Shown: positions 1 through 12,679 of the stretch, piece by piece
How the letters are laid out: every line of letters begins with the position of its first letter
Position numbering within the stretch: position 1 is the stretch's first letter
NCBI RefSeq assembly: GCF_027925025.1
Contig: NZ_AP027058.1
Span: 1 to 64,000 of the forward strand
DNA length: 64,000 nt
Source of the DNA: Limnohabitans sp. MORI2
GTDB taxonomy: Bacteria > Pseudomonadota > Gammaproteobacteria > Burkholderiales > Burkholderiaceae_C
Direction of reading: 5' to 3'
The notes under the pieces: generated by a model
Databases searched by the model: none
The model's input: only the letters and a program-made list of their open reading frames with translations
Told to the model about the DNA's origin: nothing
Position numbers and translations under genes: made by a program

Positions 1-29
1 TTGTAAAAAGCAGTCTTAGTCGCTGGTCC

Positions 30-88
30 TGTGGATAAATTTTTGATAAAGTGTCCCGTTGCTTGTCATTTAAGGACAGCTATCCACA
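30..88. promoter_or_regulatory. DnaA boxes upstream of dnaA
   Basis: A perfect DnaA box, TGTGGATAA (complement of TTATCCACA), lies at 30-38. A one-mismatch box, CTATCCACA, lies at 80-88, about 12 bases before the dnaA start. DnaA boxes here normally serve dnaA autoregulation and may form part of the origin. The window begins 100 bases before dnaA, so further boxes may lie outside it. Confidence 0.8.
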
Positions 89-100
89 GATCAATCGCGC

Positions 101-1513
101 ATGAATTCCGGCCTCTCTCCCTCCCATCCCGACCGCTTACCTCCTTCTTCTGGCGAAGGTTTGTGGCAGGCTTGCGTCGATCAATTGGCTCAAGAACTGC
201 CAGAGCAGCAGTTCAATACGTGGATCAAGCCACTAGTTGCCAGCGTTGCTGAAGACTTCAGCAAAGTGGTTATTTTTGTTGGTAATCGCTTCAAATTAGA
301 CTGGATTCGTGCTCAATATGCCCATCGAATCGCAAGTTTGCTACAGCAACTACATGGGCAAAATATTTTGGTTGAGTTAGTAATCACTCCCAAAGAAACC
401 CCAGTCAAGATTAAAGCTATTCCTTTTTCTCAAGAGCTGGAATCTCTGCCTGAAAGTTTTGTAGGCTTGGAAGAAGGCATTCCTAGCGGCCCAAGAACAC
501 GTTTAAACACAGCCCTGACTTTTGACACATTGGTAGAGGGTACAGCGAACCGCATGGCACGTGCAGCCGCCATGCATGTTGCAACGATGCCTGGTCAACT
601 CTACAACCCCTTATTCATTTATGGCGGTGTAGGCCTGGGTAAGACCCACTTGATGCATGCTGTGGGCAACAAACTCTTAGCTGAGCGGCCTGATGCCAAA
701 GTTCTCTACATCCATGCAGAACAGTTTGTTTCAGATGTGGTTAAGGCTTACCAACGCAAAACTTTTGACGAGTTCAAAGAGCGTTATCACTCCCTAGATC
801 TGCTTTTGATTGACGATGTGCAGTTCTTTGCAAACAAAGAACGTACCCAAGAAGAGTTTTTTAACGCGTTTGAAGCCTTGTTGGCCAAAAAGTCTCACAT
901 TGTGATGACCAGTGATACCTATCCCAAAGGGCTTACGGATATTCACGAACGCTTGGTGTCGCGCTTTGATGCAGGCCTAACTGTTGCCATTGAGCCGCCA
1001 GAGCTCGAAATGCGCGTCGCCATTTTGATCAGTAAATCACGCTCTGAAGGCTCTGAAATGCCGGAAGAAGTTGCCTTTTTCGTTGCAAAAAACGTGCGTT
1101 CCAACGTGCGTGAGCTCGAAGGTGCGCTCCGAAAGATATTGGCTTACTCTCGTTTCAACCAAAAAGACATTTCGATCCAACTCGCACGTGATGCCTTACG
1201 CGATTTGTTATCTATTCAAAATCGTCAAATTTCCGTAGAGAACATTCAAAAAACCGTTGCTGACTATTACAAGATCAAAGTAGCGGACATGTACTCTAAG
1301 AAGCGTCCCGCTTCGATTGCAAGACCAAGACAGATCGCGATGTACCTTGCCAAAGAACTCACACAAAAGAGTCTTCCAGAAATTGGCGAACTATTTGGCG
1401 GAAGAGATCACACAACAGTTTTACATGCAGTTCGAAAAATCACAGCAGAACGCCAACAAATGGCCGATTTAAACCAGCAGCTCCATGTACTTGAGCAAAC
1501 ACTCAAGGGATAA
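101..1513 (+). CDS. dnaA: Chromosomal replication initiator DnaA
   Basis: DnaA is the AAA+ ATPase that binds DnaA boxes and opens the chromosomal origin. At 470 residues it is full length. The N-terminal domain (about 1-90) contains the typical LWQACVDQL and FNTWIKPL motifs. The Walker A stretch [16 protein letters not shown] is near residues 173-188, and Walker [11 protein letters not shown] follows. The C-terminal DNA-binding domain carries the DnaA signature [15 protein letters not shown]. The ATG at 101 places LWQACVDQL at the expected distance from the N-terminus; no clear ribosome binding site is visible. DnaA boxes flank the gene on both sides, as expected for autoregulation, and dnaN and gyrB follow in the classical order. 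Confidence 0.98.
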   Translation: MNSGLSPSHPDRLPPSSGEGLWQACVDQLAQELPEQQFNTWIKPLVASVAEDFSKVVIFVGNRFKLDWIRAQYAHRIASLLQQLHGQNILVELVITPKETPVKIKAIPFSQELESLPESFVGLEEGIPSGPRTRLNTALTFDTLVEGTANRMARAAAMHVATMPGQLYNPLFIYGGVGLGKTHLMHAVGNKLLAERPDAKVLYIHAEQFVSDVVKAYQRKTFDEFKERYHSLDLLLIDDVQFFANKERTQEEFFNAFEALLAKKSHIVMTSDTYPKGLTDIHERLVSRFDAGLTVAIEPPELEMRVAILISKSRSEGSEMPEEVAFFVAKNVRSNVRELEGALRKILAYSRFNQKDISIQLARDALRDLLSIQNRQISVENIQKTVADYYKIKVADMYSKKRPASIARPRQIAMYLAKELTQKSLPEIGELFGGRDHTTVLHAVRKITAERQQMADLNQQLHVLEQTLKG

Positions 1514-1561
1514 GCTATCAAAAAGAACAACCTTGTGGGTAGTTTCTGAATAACAACAGAG

Positions 1562-1599
1562 TTATCCACAGAAAAGTGAGGAAATCAAAGTTATCCAAA
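1562..1599. promoter_or_regulatory. DnaA boxes in the dnaA-dnaN spacer
   Basis: A perfect box TTATCCACA is at 1562-1570 and a one-mismatch box TTATCCAAA at 1591-1599, in the same orientation. A weaker 7/9 match, TTTTGCACA, is at 1680-1688. Together with the AT-rich character of the 233-base spacer, this makes the dnaA-dnaN interval the most likely part of oriC within the window. Confidence 0.75.
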
Positions 1600-1617
1600 T
1601 TTGAAAGACAGCAGAAA

Positions 1618-1648
1618 AGCTAACTTACCAACACCTTTGAAGTTAGCT
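1618..1648. repeat. Inverted repeat in the dnaA-dnaN spacer
   Basis: AGCTAACTT at 1618-1626 is repeated in inverse as AAGTTAGCT at 1640-1648, with a 13-base loop. There is no T-run immediately after it, so it is not a standard terminator. It lies between the DnaA boxes and the CTA repeat and could be a structural element of the origin or part of the dnaN leader. Confidence 0.5.
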
Positions 1649-1706
1649 CAAGTCCTTGAAAAAAAAGAGGAAAATGCTGTTTTGCACAGAAAGATGCTTT
1701 GCTTAA

Positions 1707-1718
1707 CTACTACTACTA
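1707..1718. other. Candidate DnaA-trio repeat of the origin
   Basis: Four tandem CTA triplets (TAG on the other strand) at 1707-1718 are followed by AT-rich sequence (AATTTAAATAAAG). Repeating TAG trinucleotides next to DnaA boxes are the DnaA-trio element described in Bacillus subtilis, where DnaA loads on single strands. Here the nearest box-like sequence, at 1680-1688, is imperfect and 18 bases away, so the call is tentative. Confidence 0.45.
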
Positions 1719-1746
1719 ATTTAAATAAAGAAAACAAGAGGAAGAG

Positions 1747-2853
1747 ATGATCGTACTGAAAGCAACACAAGACAAAGTTTTGTCCGTCCTGCAATCTGTT
1801 GCAGGCATTGTTGAACGTCGTCACACATTGCCAATCTTGGCAAACGTATTAATTCGTAAAACTGGCAGTGCATTGCAACTGACCACCAGCGATTTAGAAA
1901 TTCAAATTCGTACCACTGCAGAACTCGATGGTGATGCGGGTAACTTCACCACCACTGTTGGTGCACGTAAGTTGATTGATATCTTGCGCACCATGCCTTC
2001 TGATCAAACCGTGAGTTTGGAATCGAGTCAGAACAAACTGATTTTGAAAGGCGGTAAGAGTCGCTTCACATTGCAAAGTTTGCCTGCTGAAGATTTCCCG
2101 CTGGTGCAAGAAGCAGCTAACTTTGGACCTTCTTTCAGCGTGCCACAAAAGACACTGAAAGAGTTGTTGCACCAAGTTTCATTCGCCATGGCTGTGCACG
2201 ACATCCGTTATTACTTAAACGGCATTTTGTTTGTAGCTGAAGGTAAGCAACTCAGTTTGGTTGCAACAGACGGCCATCGATTGGCTTTTGCTTCAGCGAC
2301 GTTAGACGTCGAAGTACCTCGCCAAGAGGTGATCTTGCCTCGCAAGACTGTGCTGGAAATGCAACGCTTGTTGAGCGACAAAGAAGGCGCAATCGAAATG
2401 CAGTTTGCGGGTAACCAAGCTAAGTTCACATTCGACGGCATGGAGTTTGTGACTAAGTTGGTGGAAGGCAAGTTTCCAGATTACAACCGCGTGATTCCAA
2501 AGAACCACAAAAACACCATCACCATGGGGCGTACAGCTCTGTTGGCGACTTTGCAACGTACTGCTATTTTGACCAGCGAAAAATTCAAAGGTGTACGTTT
2601 GAATTTAGAGCCAGGTGTGTTGCGCGTGGCATCTAGTAACGCTGAGCAAGAAGAAGCTGTCGATGAACTTGAAATTGATTACAACGGCGACGCCATTGAA
2701 ATTGGTTTCAACGTGACGTATTTGATTGATGCTTTGACCAATATGGACCAAGACATGGTGCAAGTGGACTTGGCTGATTCCAACAGCTCAGCGCTCATCA
2801 CTATTCCCGAAAACACCACTTTCAAATACGTGGTGATGCCAATGCGCATTTAA
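1747..2853 (+). CDS. dnaN: DNA polymerase III sliding clamp (beta subunit)
   Basis: DnaN is the ring-shaped processivity clamp for DNA polymerase III, and it also recruits Hda and repair polymerases. The 368-residue length matches the family. The N-terminus MIVLKATQDKVLSVLQSVAGIVERRHTLPIL is typical, as is the C-terminal YVVMPMRI, which forms the binding pocket for clamp-binding peptides. The start has a good GAGG-type ribosome binding site (AAGAGGAAGAG) just upstream. It follows dnaA by 233 bases that hold origin elements and precedes gyrB by 70 bases. Confidence 0.98.
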   Translation: MIVLKATQDKVLSVLQSVAGIVERRHTLPILANVLIRKTGSALQLTTSDLEIQIRTTAELDGDAGNFTTTVGARKLIDILRTMPSDQTVSLESSQNKLILKGGKSRFTLQSLPAEDFPLVQEAANFGPSFSVPQKTLKELLHQVSFAMAVHDIRYYLNGILFVAEGKQLSLVATDGHRLAFASATLDVEVPRQEVILPRKTVLEMQRLLSDKEGAIEMQFAGNQAKFTFDGMEFVTKLVEGKFPDYNRVIPKNHKNTITMGRTALLATLQRTAILTSEKFKGVRLNLEPGVLRVASSNAEQEEAVDELEIDYNGDAIEIGFNVTYLIDALTNMDQDMVQVDLADSNSSALITIPENTTFKYVVMPMRI

Positions 2854-2914
2854 CGCATTGACTGCTTTTTCTTTTTTACGATTGAACCCGTGAGACGTTG
2901 TGCCTCACGCATGA

Positions 2915-5961
<3,047 letters not shown>

Positions 5962-6076
5962 AGAAGTTCCTTGAAAGCAGAAGCGAAGTGCCTCTGACAA
6001 GTTTGTACTGTGAACCGCTTGTGTTACGCCGATGTGCACGAATGCACAAGTTTCGTAAAGTTTTGTTGTGCTGGCT

Positions 6077-6940
6077 TTAGCCCATCAGCCCAGCGCGAAA
6101 GTCATCCACTGCTTGCACCAGCTCTTCGCGCGTGTTCATCACAAATGGGCCGTACTGTGCGATGGGTTCGTTCAATGGTTGACCCGCAATCACAATGGCA
6201 CGCGTGTTGGCTTGGGCACGTAGCACCACACCATCACCGCCGTTCGTCAACACAGCCATGCGTTTGATGGGTACGGCAGTAGTGCGTTCACCTTGCACTA
6301 CCTCTAAACCACCACGGTACACATACACAAATGCGTTGTGTGTGGCAGGCAGGCTTTGCTCAAACACGGTGTTGTCGCGATCAGGAAAGTGCAGGTCTAA
6401 ATAGACAGGCTCTGTGTGTTCACGTTGCATTGCACCATCCGTGCCATGTGTGCGGCCTGCAATGACACGAATTAATACACCTTGCTCAGTGGTCACTTCA
6501 GGAATGTCAGCACTTTGGATGTCCCGATACCAAGGCTCACATAGCTTGTTTTTAGAGGGTAAGTTCAGCCACAGCTGAAAGCCTTCCATCGCACCTTCTT
6601 CTTGTTCTGGCATTTCGCTGTGAATCAAACCACGCCCAGCAGTCATCCACTGCACACCGCCGTTTTCAAGCAAGCCTTCATTCCCTCCGCTGTCTTTGTG
6701 TCGCATACGACCGGCAATCATGTAGGTCACAGTTTCAAATCCGCGGTGTGGATGGTTAGGAAAGCCGGCAATATAGTCGCCGGGGTTGTCACTGCCAAAA
6801 GCATCGAGCATCAAAAACGGGTCGAGACGTTCTTGTAAATCATGGCTGAGTACACGCGTTAGGCGTACGCCAGCACCATCTTGGGTGTCTTGGCCTTGTA
6901 CCAATCGTTCAACGCCCCGAGGCTGAGAGAGCGTGCTCAT
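6077..6940 (-). CDS. Pirin family protein
   Basis: Pirins are two-domain cupins that bind iron; some have quercetin dioxygenase activity and others act as redox-linked regulators. The protein has 287 residues. The iron ligands expected for the family are visible in the N-terminal cupin: HPHRGFETVTYM (two histidines) and RGLIHSEMPEQE (histidine and glutamate). The start codon overlaps the stop of the upstream CopZ-like gene by 4 bases (ATGA), which implies translational coupling. The true substrate cannot be read from the sequence. Confidence 0.9.
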   Translation of the reverse strand: MSTLSQPRGVERLVQGQDTQDGAGVRLTRVLSHDLQERLDPFLMLDAFGSDNPGDYIAGFPNHPHRGFETVTYMIAGRMRHKDSGGNEGLLENGGVQWMTAGRGLIHSEMPEQEEGAMEGFQLWLNLPSKNKLCEPWYRDIQSADIPEVTTEQGVLIRVIAGRTHGTDGAMQREHTEPVYLDLHFPDRDNTVFEQSLPATHNAFVYVYRGGLEVVQGERTTAVPIKRMAVLTNGGDGVVLRAQANTRAIVIAGQPLNEPIAQYGPFVMNTREELVQAVDDFRAGLMG

Positions 6941-7131
6941 GCGACTTGGTAACCTTCGTCTGCAATGGCGTGCGCAATGTCTTCGCGTGACTTGCTGCTG
7001 TGCACATCAACCTTGCCTGTGCCACGGTCAATTTCCACTTTGGCTTCGGGGTCTAAACGGACAATGGCTTTTTTCACTGCCATTTCGCAGTGGCCGCAGG
7101 TCATACCCTGAACTTGAAACGTGTTATCCAT
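6937..7131 (-). CDS. copZ: CopZ-like heavy-metal-binding (HMA) chaperone
   Basis: This is a 64-residue single HMA domain that should carry Cu(I) in the cytosol and pass it to the CopA ATPase encoded divergently 33 bases away. The metal-binding motif GMTCGHC is at residues 9-15, and the rest fits the ferredoxin-like HMA fold (VKKAIVRLDPEAKVEIDRGTGKVDV). The start at 7131 is chosen because an AAGGAG ribosome binding site precedes it and the homologous region begins there; a longer frame up to 7305 overlaps copA and has no family similarity. It is coupled to pirin by an ATGA overlap. Confidence 0.9.
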   Translation of the reverse strand: MDNTFQVQGMTCGHCEMAVKKAIVRLDPEAKVEIDRGTGKVDVHSSKSREDIAHAIADEGYQVA

Positions 7132-7164
7132 CGCTGACTCCTTATAAAGATGTAACCTTACCCT

Positions 7165-9432
7165 ATGTCTGAATTGTCCTGCGATATTGGTATTGGTGGA
7201 ATGACCTGTGCGTCGTGCGTGACCCGTGTAGAACGCGCGATCGCCAAACTCCCTGGCGTTCAGTCTGTCAGTGTCAACTTGGCCACAGAGTCCGCGAGGG
7301 TTCAATGGGCCACGTCACAAGCTGAAGAAGATGCGCAAACCCAGCAAGCCCGCCTACGCCGTGCAGTGCGCGATGCGGGGTACGAACCGCTGGCTGCGGA
7401 GCATCTGGAAAACAAGCCCGAGGGTGCATGGGCCGGGTTCATGCCCGTTGCTGTGGGTTTGATGCTGAGTGCGCCTTTGGTTTTGCCGATGCTCGGAGAT
7501 GCATTGGGTCAGCATTGGATGCTGCCAGCGTTGTGGCAGTTTTTGCTAGCCACACCTGTGCAGTTTGTGTTGGGCGCACGTTTTTACAAGGCTGGTTGGC
7601 ATGCCTTGCTTGCTGGCAGCGGCAACATGGATTTGCTGGTGGCCTTGGGTACCACGGCAGGTTGGGCTTTGTCGGTGTGGCTGTGGCTCAATGCGCCAAT
7701 GGGTGCGATGGTGAATTTGTACTTTGAAGGTTCAGCAGTGGTCATCACCTTGGTGTTGCTGGGCAAGTGGCTAGAGGCTCGCGCCAAACGCCAAACCACG
7801 GACGCCATTCGCGCTTTGCACGCTTTGCGCCCTGCGCAAGCCCGTGTGATCACGTTGGATGGAGAAGTCGATATTCCTATTGAAGAACTGTTGGTGGGCG
7901 ACCGCTTGGTGGTCTTGCCTGGCGAACGTTTTGCAGCAGATGGGGTGGTGCTTGAGGGCGAAACACAAGTAGACGAGGCCATGCTCACCGGAGAGCCTTT
8001 GCCTGTGCACAAAACAGTTGAAGCACGAGTGACCGGGGGCAGCATCAACGGTGAAGGCCGTGTGGTGGTGCGCGTCAGTGCCACAGGCACAGCCACGGTG
8101 CTGGCCAACATCATCCGGTTGGTTGAAGATGCACAAGCTGCCAAGGCGCCCATTCAACGGTTGGTCGATCAAGTGTCTGCTGTATTTGTTCCCGTCGTGT
8201 TGGTGCTGGCCTTGGCCACATTGTTGGCGTGGTGGTTCACGTGGCACAGTGTGGAGGTGTCGCTCATCCATTGCGTGGCGGTGTTGGTCATTGCGTGCCC
8301 ATGTGCGTTGGGTTTGGCCACACCTGCGGCCATCATGGCAGGCACGGGTGTGGCTGCGAAGCACGGCATTCTTATCAAGGACGCTCAAGCCTTGGAGGTT
8401 GCGCACCAAGTAAATACGGTGGCGTTCGATAAAACAGGAACGCTGACCTTAGGCCAGCCACAGTTGCTGTCTGTCTTGTTGGCAGAGGAGGGCGCTACAT
8501 CTTTGCCGCTGACAGCACTCACACAAGATGCCAAACATTGGCTCGGTGTAGCGGCCAGTTTGCAAAGCGCGAGCGAACACCCTTTGGCCCATGCCGTGGT
8601 GCAAGCGGCGAAAACACAAGGGTTGGGCATCACATCACCTCAAGACGCCAAAGCCGTGGTGGGCTCTGGCAGTGAAGGGAAGGTGAATGGACAACAGATA
8701 TTGCTTGGCAGCGTTCGTTGGATGAACGAGCTTGCTGTGCCTTTGGGCGCGCTGCATAGACAGGTAGAGCTTTTGCAAGCGCAGGGTGCCACTGTGTCGG
8801 TGTTGGCTCAGCGCACGAACACCGGCATTCAAGCGATCGCCGTGTTGGCGTTCGGCGATCAGCCTAAGCCTGGTGCGAAAGCCGCGCTGACAACCTTACG
8901 TGCGCGTGGTTTGCGTTTGGCCATGATTTCGGGTGACAACATGGGTGCTGCGCAAGCCATGGCCGCACGGCTGGGCTTGATGCCAAATGAGGTCTACGCC
9001 GATGTCATGCCCGGCGACAAAGCAGCCTTGGTTCGCAGCCTGCAACACAGCCCCAATGGCACACCCCATGTCGTGGCGTTTGTGGGTGATGGCATCAACG
9101 ATGCCCCAGCTTTGGCTGCCGCAGACGTGGGCTTGGCCATGGCTAATTTGAATGCAGAGGGTCAGCGAGGGGGCGCTGATGTGGCCATGCAAGCTGCGGG
9201 CATTACCTTGATGCGAGGAGACGTGGCTTTGGTGGCCGGGGCTTTGGATATTTCTGCGCGCACGGTAGCCAAAATCCGCCAAAATTTATTTTGGGCCTTT
9301 GCTTACAACGCTGCTGGCATTCCCCTTGCCGCCATGGGCTACTTAAGCCCAGTGGTGGCAGGCGCCGCGATGGCGCTCAGCTCGGTGAGTGTGATGACCA
9401 ACGCGTTGCTGCTCAAGCGCTGGAAACCGTAG
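7165..9432 (+). CDS. copA: Copper-translocating P1B-type ATPase CopA
   Basis: CopA is an inner-membrane Cu(I) exporter of 755 residues. One N-terminal HMA domain carries GGMTCASC (Cys15, Cys18). The membrane ion-binding motif CPC is at residues 378-380 within [15 protein letters not shown], the signature of the P1B-1 copper class. The phosphorylated aspartate is Asp422 in DKTGTLTLG. The SEHPLA motif and the [11 protein letters not shown] hinge are also present. The start lies only 33 bases from the divergent copZ, so both promoters must overlap. No clear CueR-type palindrome is visible there. The gene ends 5 bases from the convergent cytochrome c gene. Confidence 0.95.
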   Translation: MSELSCDIGIGGMTCASCVTRVERAIAKLPGVQSVSVNLATESARVQWATSQAEEDAQTQQARLRRAVRDAGYEPLAAEHLENKPEGAWAGFMPVAVGLMLSAPLVLPMLGDALGQHWMLPALWQFLLATPVQFVLGARFYKAGWHALLAGSGNMDLLVALGTTAGWALSVWLWLNAPMGAMVNLYFEGSAVVITLVLLGKWLEARAKRQTTDAIRALHALRPAQARVITLDGEVDIPIEELLVGDRLVVLPGERFAADGVVLEGETQVDEAMLTGEPLPVHKTVEARVTGGSINGEGRVVVRVSATGTATVLANIIRLVEDAQAAKAPIQRLVDQVSAVFVPVVLVLALATLLAWWFTWHSVEVSLIHCVAVLVIACPCALGLATPAAIMAGTGVAAKHGILIKDAQALEVAHQVNTVAFDKTGTLTLGQPQLLSVLLAEEGATSLPLTALTQDAKHWLGVAASLQSASEHPLAHAVVQAAKTQGLGITSPQDAKAVVGSGSEGKVNGQQILLGSVRWMNELAVPLGALHRQVELLQAQGATVSVLAQRTNTGIQAIAVLAFGDQPKPGAKAALTTLRARGLRLAMISGDNMGAAQAMAARLGLMPNEVYADVMPGDKAALVRSLQHSPNGTPHVVAFVGDGINDAPALAAADVGLAMANLNAEGQRGGADVAMQAAGITLMRGDVALVAGALDISARTVAKIRQNLFWAFAYNAAGIPLAAMGYLSPVVAGAAMALSSVSVMTNALLLKRWKP

Positions 9433-9436
9433 CCCC

Positions 9437-9808
9437 TCATTTCTTGGCGGTGTTGCGCTTGTCGATAAGCGCGTTGATTTTTTTCAACATTGCTTCGTCA
9501 GGCTCTTTCCAATTCGCTCCGGCAAAGTTTGCCATGTACACCACAGCTGAGCCAAATTCGGCCACGCTCAGTTCGGGTTTGTTGCCTCGAGCAGGCATGG
9601 CGCGAACGCCCGCATAGCCATCAGCTGTGATGTTGGCTTGTCCCTCTTTGATGAGCTTGCTCCATGCTTTGACGTCGCCAATTTTTGGCGAGCCTTTATC
9701 GCCTTGTGCATGGCATGTGGAGCAAACGTTTTGGAATGTTTCTTCCCCGCCAGCCCAAGCACAGCTTGCGCTCACCGCCAACAAAAGCGACAACAGTTGT
9801 TTGTTCAT
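9437..9808 (-). CDS. Cytochrome c (c5-like, monoheme)
   Basis: This is a small periplasmic electron carrier of 123 residues. A signal peptide (NKQLLSLLLAVSASCAWA) is followed by one heme c attachment motif, CSTCH, near residue 30 of the precursor. A likely axial methionine lies in the segment RAMPARG. Size and motif layout suit class I cytochromes of the c5/c-555 group. The ATG at 9808 with GGTGAG upstream is preferred over a GTG nine bases earlier. It is transcribed toward copA and is not obviously linked to it in function. Confidence 0.88.
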   Translation of the reverse strand: MNKQLLSLLLAVSASCAWAGGEETFQNVCSTCHAQGDKGSPKIGDVKAWSKLIKEGQANITADGYAGVRAMPARGNKPELSVAEFGSAVVYMANFAGANWKEPDEAMLKKINALIDKRNTAKK

Positions 9809-9893
9809 ACATCTCACCCTGAGTTGATTGATGGTGAATTTTGACTGATAAACCGCAGCCTTTCCCAGTTTTGATATGCCCTAGTAAAATCGC

Positions 9894-9945
9894 GCCCTGC
9901 TAAGCAGGGCGGCAAACAGCCCCTGCGACTCTGTGCCTAGGCACA
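9894..9945. repeat. Hairpin and 14-bp palindrome in the mnmG leader
   Basis: GCCCTGC at 9894-9900 and GCAGGGC at 9904-9910 form a 7-bp stem with a 3-base loop. A perfect 14-bp palindrome, TGTGCCTAGGCACA, lies at 9932-9945, ending 14 bases before the mnmG start. Both would be in the mnmG leader or promoter region. No known regulator site was recognised. Confidence 0.55.
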
Positions 9946-9959
9946 CCCAAAGGTTGTTT

Positions 9960-11996
9960 ATGTTGTATCCCCAAGAGTTTGATGTCATCGTCGTTGGCGG
10001 TGGCCACGCAGGCACCGAAGCCGCACTGGCCGCAGCACGCATGGGCGCTAAAACTTTACTCTTAAGCCACAACATCGAAACCTTGGGCCAGATGAGCTGC
10101 AACCCGTCTATCGGCGGCATCGGCAAAGGCCATTTGGTCAAAGAGGTGGATGCTTTGGGCGGGGCGATGGCTTTGGCTACCGATGAGTCAGGTATCCAAT
10201 TCCGCATTCTCAATAGTTCCAAAGGCCCAGCCGTGCGCGCCACTCGTGCGCAGGCCGACCGTATTTTGTACAAAGCGGCGATTCGCCGTATGCTGGAAAA
10301 CCAGCCTAACCTTTGGCTTTTCCAACAAGCCGTGGACGACTTGATGGTGGAGGGCGACCGTGTGGTCGGCGCTTGTACCCAAGCAGGCATTCAGTTTCGC
10401 AGCCGAACCGTGGTGTTGACGGCGGGCACGTTCTTAGACGGCAAGATTCACGTTGGGCTGAACAACTACGCCGGCGGCCGCGCAGGGGACCCGCCGGCTG
10501 TCAGTTTGTCGGCCCGTCTCAAAGAGTTGAAACTGCCGCAAGGACGTTTGAAGACTGGCACGCCACCGCGCATTGATGGGCGCACGATTGACTTCAGCCA
10601 ATGCACTGAGCAACCGGGCGATGGTGTGGCCAACCAAACCGACAACGGTGCACCTTCGGCGGGCGTGTTGGGCGAAGTGCCCGTTTTCAGTTTCATGGGG
10701 CGTGCCTCCATGCACCCGCAGCACATGCCCTGTTGGATCACGCACACCAATCAGCGCACCCATGACATCATTCGCTCTGGCTTTGACCGCAGCCCCATGT
10801 TCACCGGCAAGATCGAAGGTGTCGGCCCACGCTACTGCCCGAGCGTCGAAGATAAGATCAACCGCTTCGCTGACAAAGACAGCCACCAAATCTTTTTGGA
10901 ACCCGAAGGCCTGACCACCCACGAGTATTACCCCAACGGCATTAGCACGAGTTTGCCGTTTGACATTCAGTACGACTTGGTTCGCTCGATGAAGGGTCTG
11001 GAAAACGCCCACATCATTCGCCCAGGGTACGCCATCGAGTACGACTATTTTGATCCGCGTGAACTCAAGCGCAGTTTTGAAACTCGTGCCATTGGCGGCT
11101 TGTTCTTTGCTGGGCAAATCAACGGTACCACCGGTTACGAGGAGGCCGCGGCACAAGGGTTGTTCGCGGGTATCAACGCCGCCTTGCAATGCCGTAGTTT
11201 GGCCGGAGCCGCCAACGACTTTGGCGGCTCGTGGACGCCGGGTCGAGACTTGGCCTATTTGGGCGTCTTGGTTGACGACCTTACCACCAAGGGTGTGACT
11301 GAGCCGTACCGTATGTTTACCAGCCGAGCGGAGTTCCGTCTCCAGTTGCGCGAAGACAATGCCGACATGCGCCTGACTGAGTTGGGTCGCCAAATGGGCT
11401 TGGTAGATGATGCGCGATGGGAGGCCTTCAACCGCAAGCGCGATGCTGTTTCACGTGAAACAGAGCGCCTCAAATCCATCTGGGTTAACCCACGCAACTT
11501 GCCTGCTGCCGAGGCTGAGCGCGTGTTGGGTAAGGGCATTGATCGCGAATACAACTTGGCCGATTTGCTCCGCCGTCCAGATGTGAGCTATCAAGGCTTG
11601 ATGTCGTTGGATGGCGCCAAGTACCAGAATCAAGAGTTGCTAGATGGTTTGCGTGGCGATGATGTTTCACGTGAAACTACCCGCGCCATCATTGAGCAGG
11701 TCGAGATTGCTGCCAAATACTCGGGCTATATCGACCGCCAACGCGACGAAGTGCAGCGTGCCGCTCATTACGAAAACCTCAAACTGCCCGAAGACTTGGA
11801 TTACAACCAAGTCACGGCTTTGTCGTTTGAGGTGCGTCAGCGCCTCACTCGCCAGCGCCCTGAAACTTTGGGGCAGGCGTCGCGCCTGTCGGGCATCACG
11901 CCTGCAGCTATTTCCTTGTTGCTGATTCACCTCAAGCGCTCCCGCGTGAAAGGCTTTGCGCAAGAGGTTGTTGCCGATTCGGCCGAGGCTGCGTGA
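9960..11996 (+). CDS. mnmG: tRNA uridine-5-carboxymethylaminomethyl modification enzyme MnmG (GidA)
   Basis: MnmG is an FAD- and NADH-dependent enzyme that works with MnmE to modify the wobble uridine (U34) of several tRNAs. The length is 678 residues. The FAD-binding motif [19 protein letters not shown] is at the N-terminus. The GidA signatures [17 protein letters not shown] and [16 protein letters not shown] are present, and the C-terminal helical MnmE-contact domain is complete. The start at 9960 has an AAAGG ribosome binding site; an in-frame GTG at 9933 lies inside the palindrome and is less likely. The coding region contains two parS sites for ParB (11447 and 11663). rsmG follows with overlapping stop and start codons. 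Confidence 0.97.
   Translation: MLYPQEFDVIVVGGGHAGTEAALAAARMGAKTLLLSHNIETLGQMSCNPSIGGIGKGHLVKEVDALGGAMALATDESGIQFRILNSSKGPAVRATRAQADRILYKAAIRRMLENQPNLWLFQQAVDDLMVEGDRVVGACTQAGIQFRSRTVVLTAGTFLDGKIHVGLNNYAGGRAGDPPAVSLSARLKELKLPQGRLKTGTPPRIDGRTIDFSQCTEQPGDGVANQTDNGAPSAGVLGEVPVFSFMGRASMHPQHMPCWITHTNQRTHDIIRSGFDRSPMFTGKIEGVGPRYCPSVEDKINRFADKDSHQIFLEPEGLTTHEYYPNGISTSLPFDIQYDLVRSMKGLENAHIIRPGYAIEYDYFDPRELKRSFETRAIGGLFFAGQINGTTGYEEAAAQGLFAGINAALQCRSLAGAANDFGGSWTPGRDLAYLGVLVDDLTTKGVTEPYRMFTSRAEFRLQLREDNADMRLTELGRQMGLVDDARWEAFNRKRDAVSRETERLKSIWVNPRNLPAAEAERVLGKGIDREYNLADLLRRPDVSYQGLMSLDGAKYQNQELLDGLRGDDVSRETTRAIIEQVEIAAKYSGYIDRQRDEVQRAAHYENLKLPEDLDYNQVTALSFEVRQRLTRQRPETLGQASRLSGITPAAISLLLIHLKRSRVKGFAQEVVADSAEAA
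11447..11462. promoter_or_regulatory. parS: parS site 1 (within mnmG)
   Basis: The 16-base sequence TGTTTCACGTGAAACA is a perfect palindrome and an exact match to the bacterial chromosomal parS consensus. ParB, encoded 3.2 kb downstream, should nucleate here and spread to load the segregation complex. The site is embedded in mnmG codons. Confidence 0.93.
11663..11678. promoter_or_regulatory. parS: parS site 2 (within mnmG)
   Basis: TGTTTCACGTGAAACT matches the parS consensus at 15 of 16 positions; only the last base departs from the palindrome. It lies 216 bases from site 1 on the same gene. Confidence 0.9.
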
Positions 11997-12649
11997 TGCA
12001 TCCACTTTTGCCCGTCCTGCAAAAAGGGCTAGATGGTTTGGGCTTGACTCTGACGCTGGAGCGGCAAAACCAATTGTTGGTCTACATGGACTTGATTGCC
12101 AAGTGGACCAAGGTCTACAACCTGACGGCTGTGCGCGATGCTGATGAAATGCTCACGCACCACCTGCTCGACAGCTTGGCTGTCATTACGCCGCTGCGTC
12201 GCGAGTTGGCTAAGTTGAACTTGCCAGCAGGGCAGGGCTACAAATTATTGGATGTTGGGTCCGGCGCTGGCTTGCCCGGTATCGTCATTGCTATTACGTG
12301 TCCTGAGGTTGCGGTGACTTGTGTCGACACGGTTGCCAAAAAGGCTGCCTTCATTCAGCAGGTGGCAGCAACTCTAAAGCTGCCTAACCTCCAAGGTTTG
12401 CACGCAAGGGTTGAGAGCTTGACCGATCCTTTTGATGTGGTCTGTTCTCGAGCCTTTGCTTCTTTGGTGGATTTCACCGGTTGGTCGCATGCGGCCTTGG
12501 CTGATCATGGGGTATGGATGGCCATGAAGGGCAAACACCCAGACCAAGAGCTGGTCGTGTTGCCTGAAAACATCAAAGTGTTTCACGTGGAACAACTCCA
12601 AGTGCCTGGTTTGGATGCTGAGCGCTGCATCATCTGGATGCGCGGTTAA
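11996..12649 (+). CDS. rsmG: 16S rRNA (guanine-N7)-methyltransferase RsmG (GidB)
   Basis: RsmG methylates G527 of 16S rRNA using S-adenosylmethionine. The protein has 217 residues. The SAM-binding motif is LLDVGSGAGLPGIVIAI, and the N-terminal segment YNLTAVRDADEMLTHHLLDSLAV is highly typical. Start: ATG at 11996, overlapping the mnmG stop by one base (TGATG); a GTG codon immediately before it could also initiate. The mnmG-rsmG-(lysE)-parA-parB order is the ancestral bacterial arrangement. A third parS site lies in its last 75 bases. Confidence 0.96.
   Translation: MHPLLPVLQKGLDGLGLTLTLERQNQLLVYMDLIAKWTKVYNLTAVRDADEMLTHHLLDSLAVITPLRRELAKLNLPAGQGYKLLDVGSGAGLPGIVIAITCPEVAVTCVDTVAKKAAFIQQVAATLKLPNLQGLHARVESLTDPFDVVCSRAFASLVDFTGWSHAALADHGVWMAMKGKHPDQELVVLPENIKVFHVEQLQVPGLDAERCIIWMRG
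12579..12594. promoter_or_regulatory. parS: parS site 3 (within rsmG)
   Basis: TGTTTCACGTGGAACA differs from the perfect palindrome at one position. Its complement, TGTTCCACGTGAAACA, is the same as the classical Bacillus subtilis parS sequence inside spo0J, so it should bind ParB well. It lies in the 3' end of rsmG, about 730 bases before parA. Confidence 0.9.
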
Positions 12650-12679
12650 ACTTCTTTCAGTTAAAAATCTGGGTTTTCT

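Noticed and set aside
2847..2909. Terminator between dnaN and gyrB
   Set aside because: The inverted repeats (AATGCG/CGCATT and CGTGAG/CTCACG) are only 6 bp and no T-run directly follows either.
7132..7164. CueR-type operator between copZ and copA
   Set aside because: The 33-base gap has no convincing dyad of the ACCTTCC type.
8233..8248. parS-like sequence TGGTTCACGTGGCACA in copA
   Set aside because: Only 13 of 16 positions match, and the symmetric inner bases on one side are broken; unlikely to bind ParB as the three real sites do.
10434..11393. Open frame of 319 codons opposite mnmG
   Set aside because: Antisense shadow of a clearly real gene; no ribosome binding site or motif.
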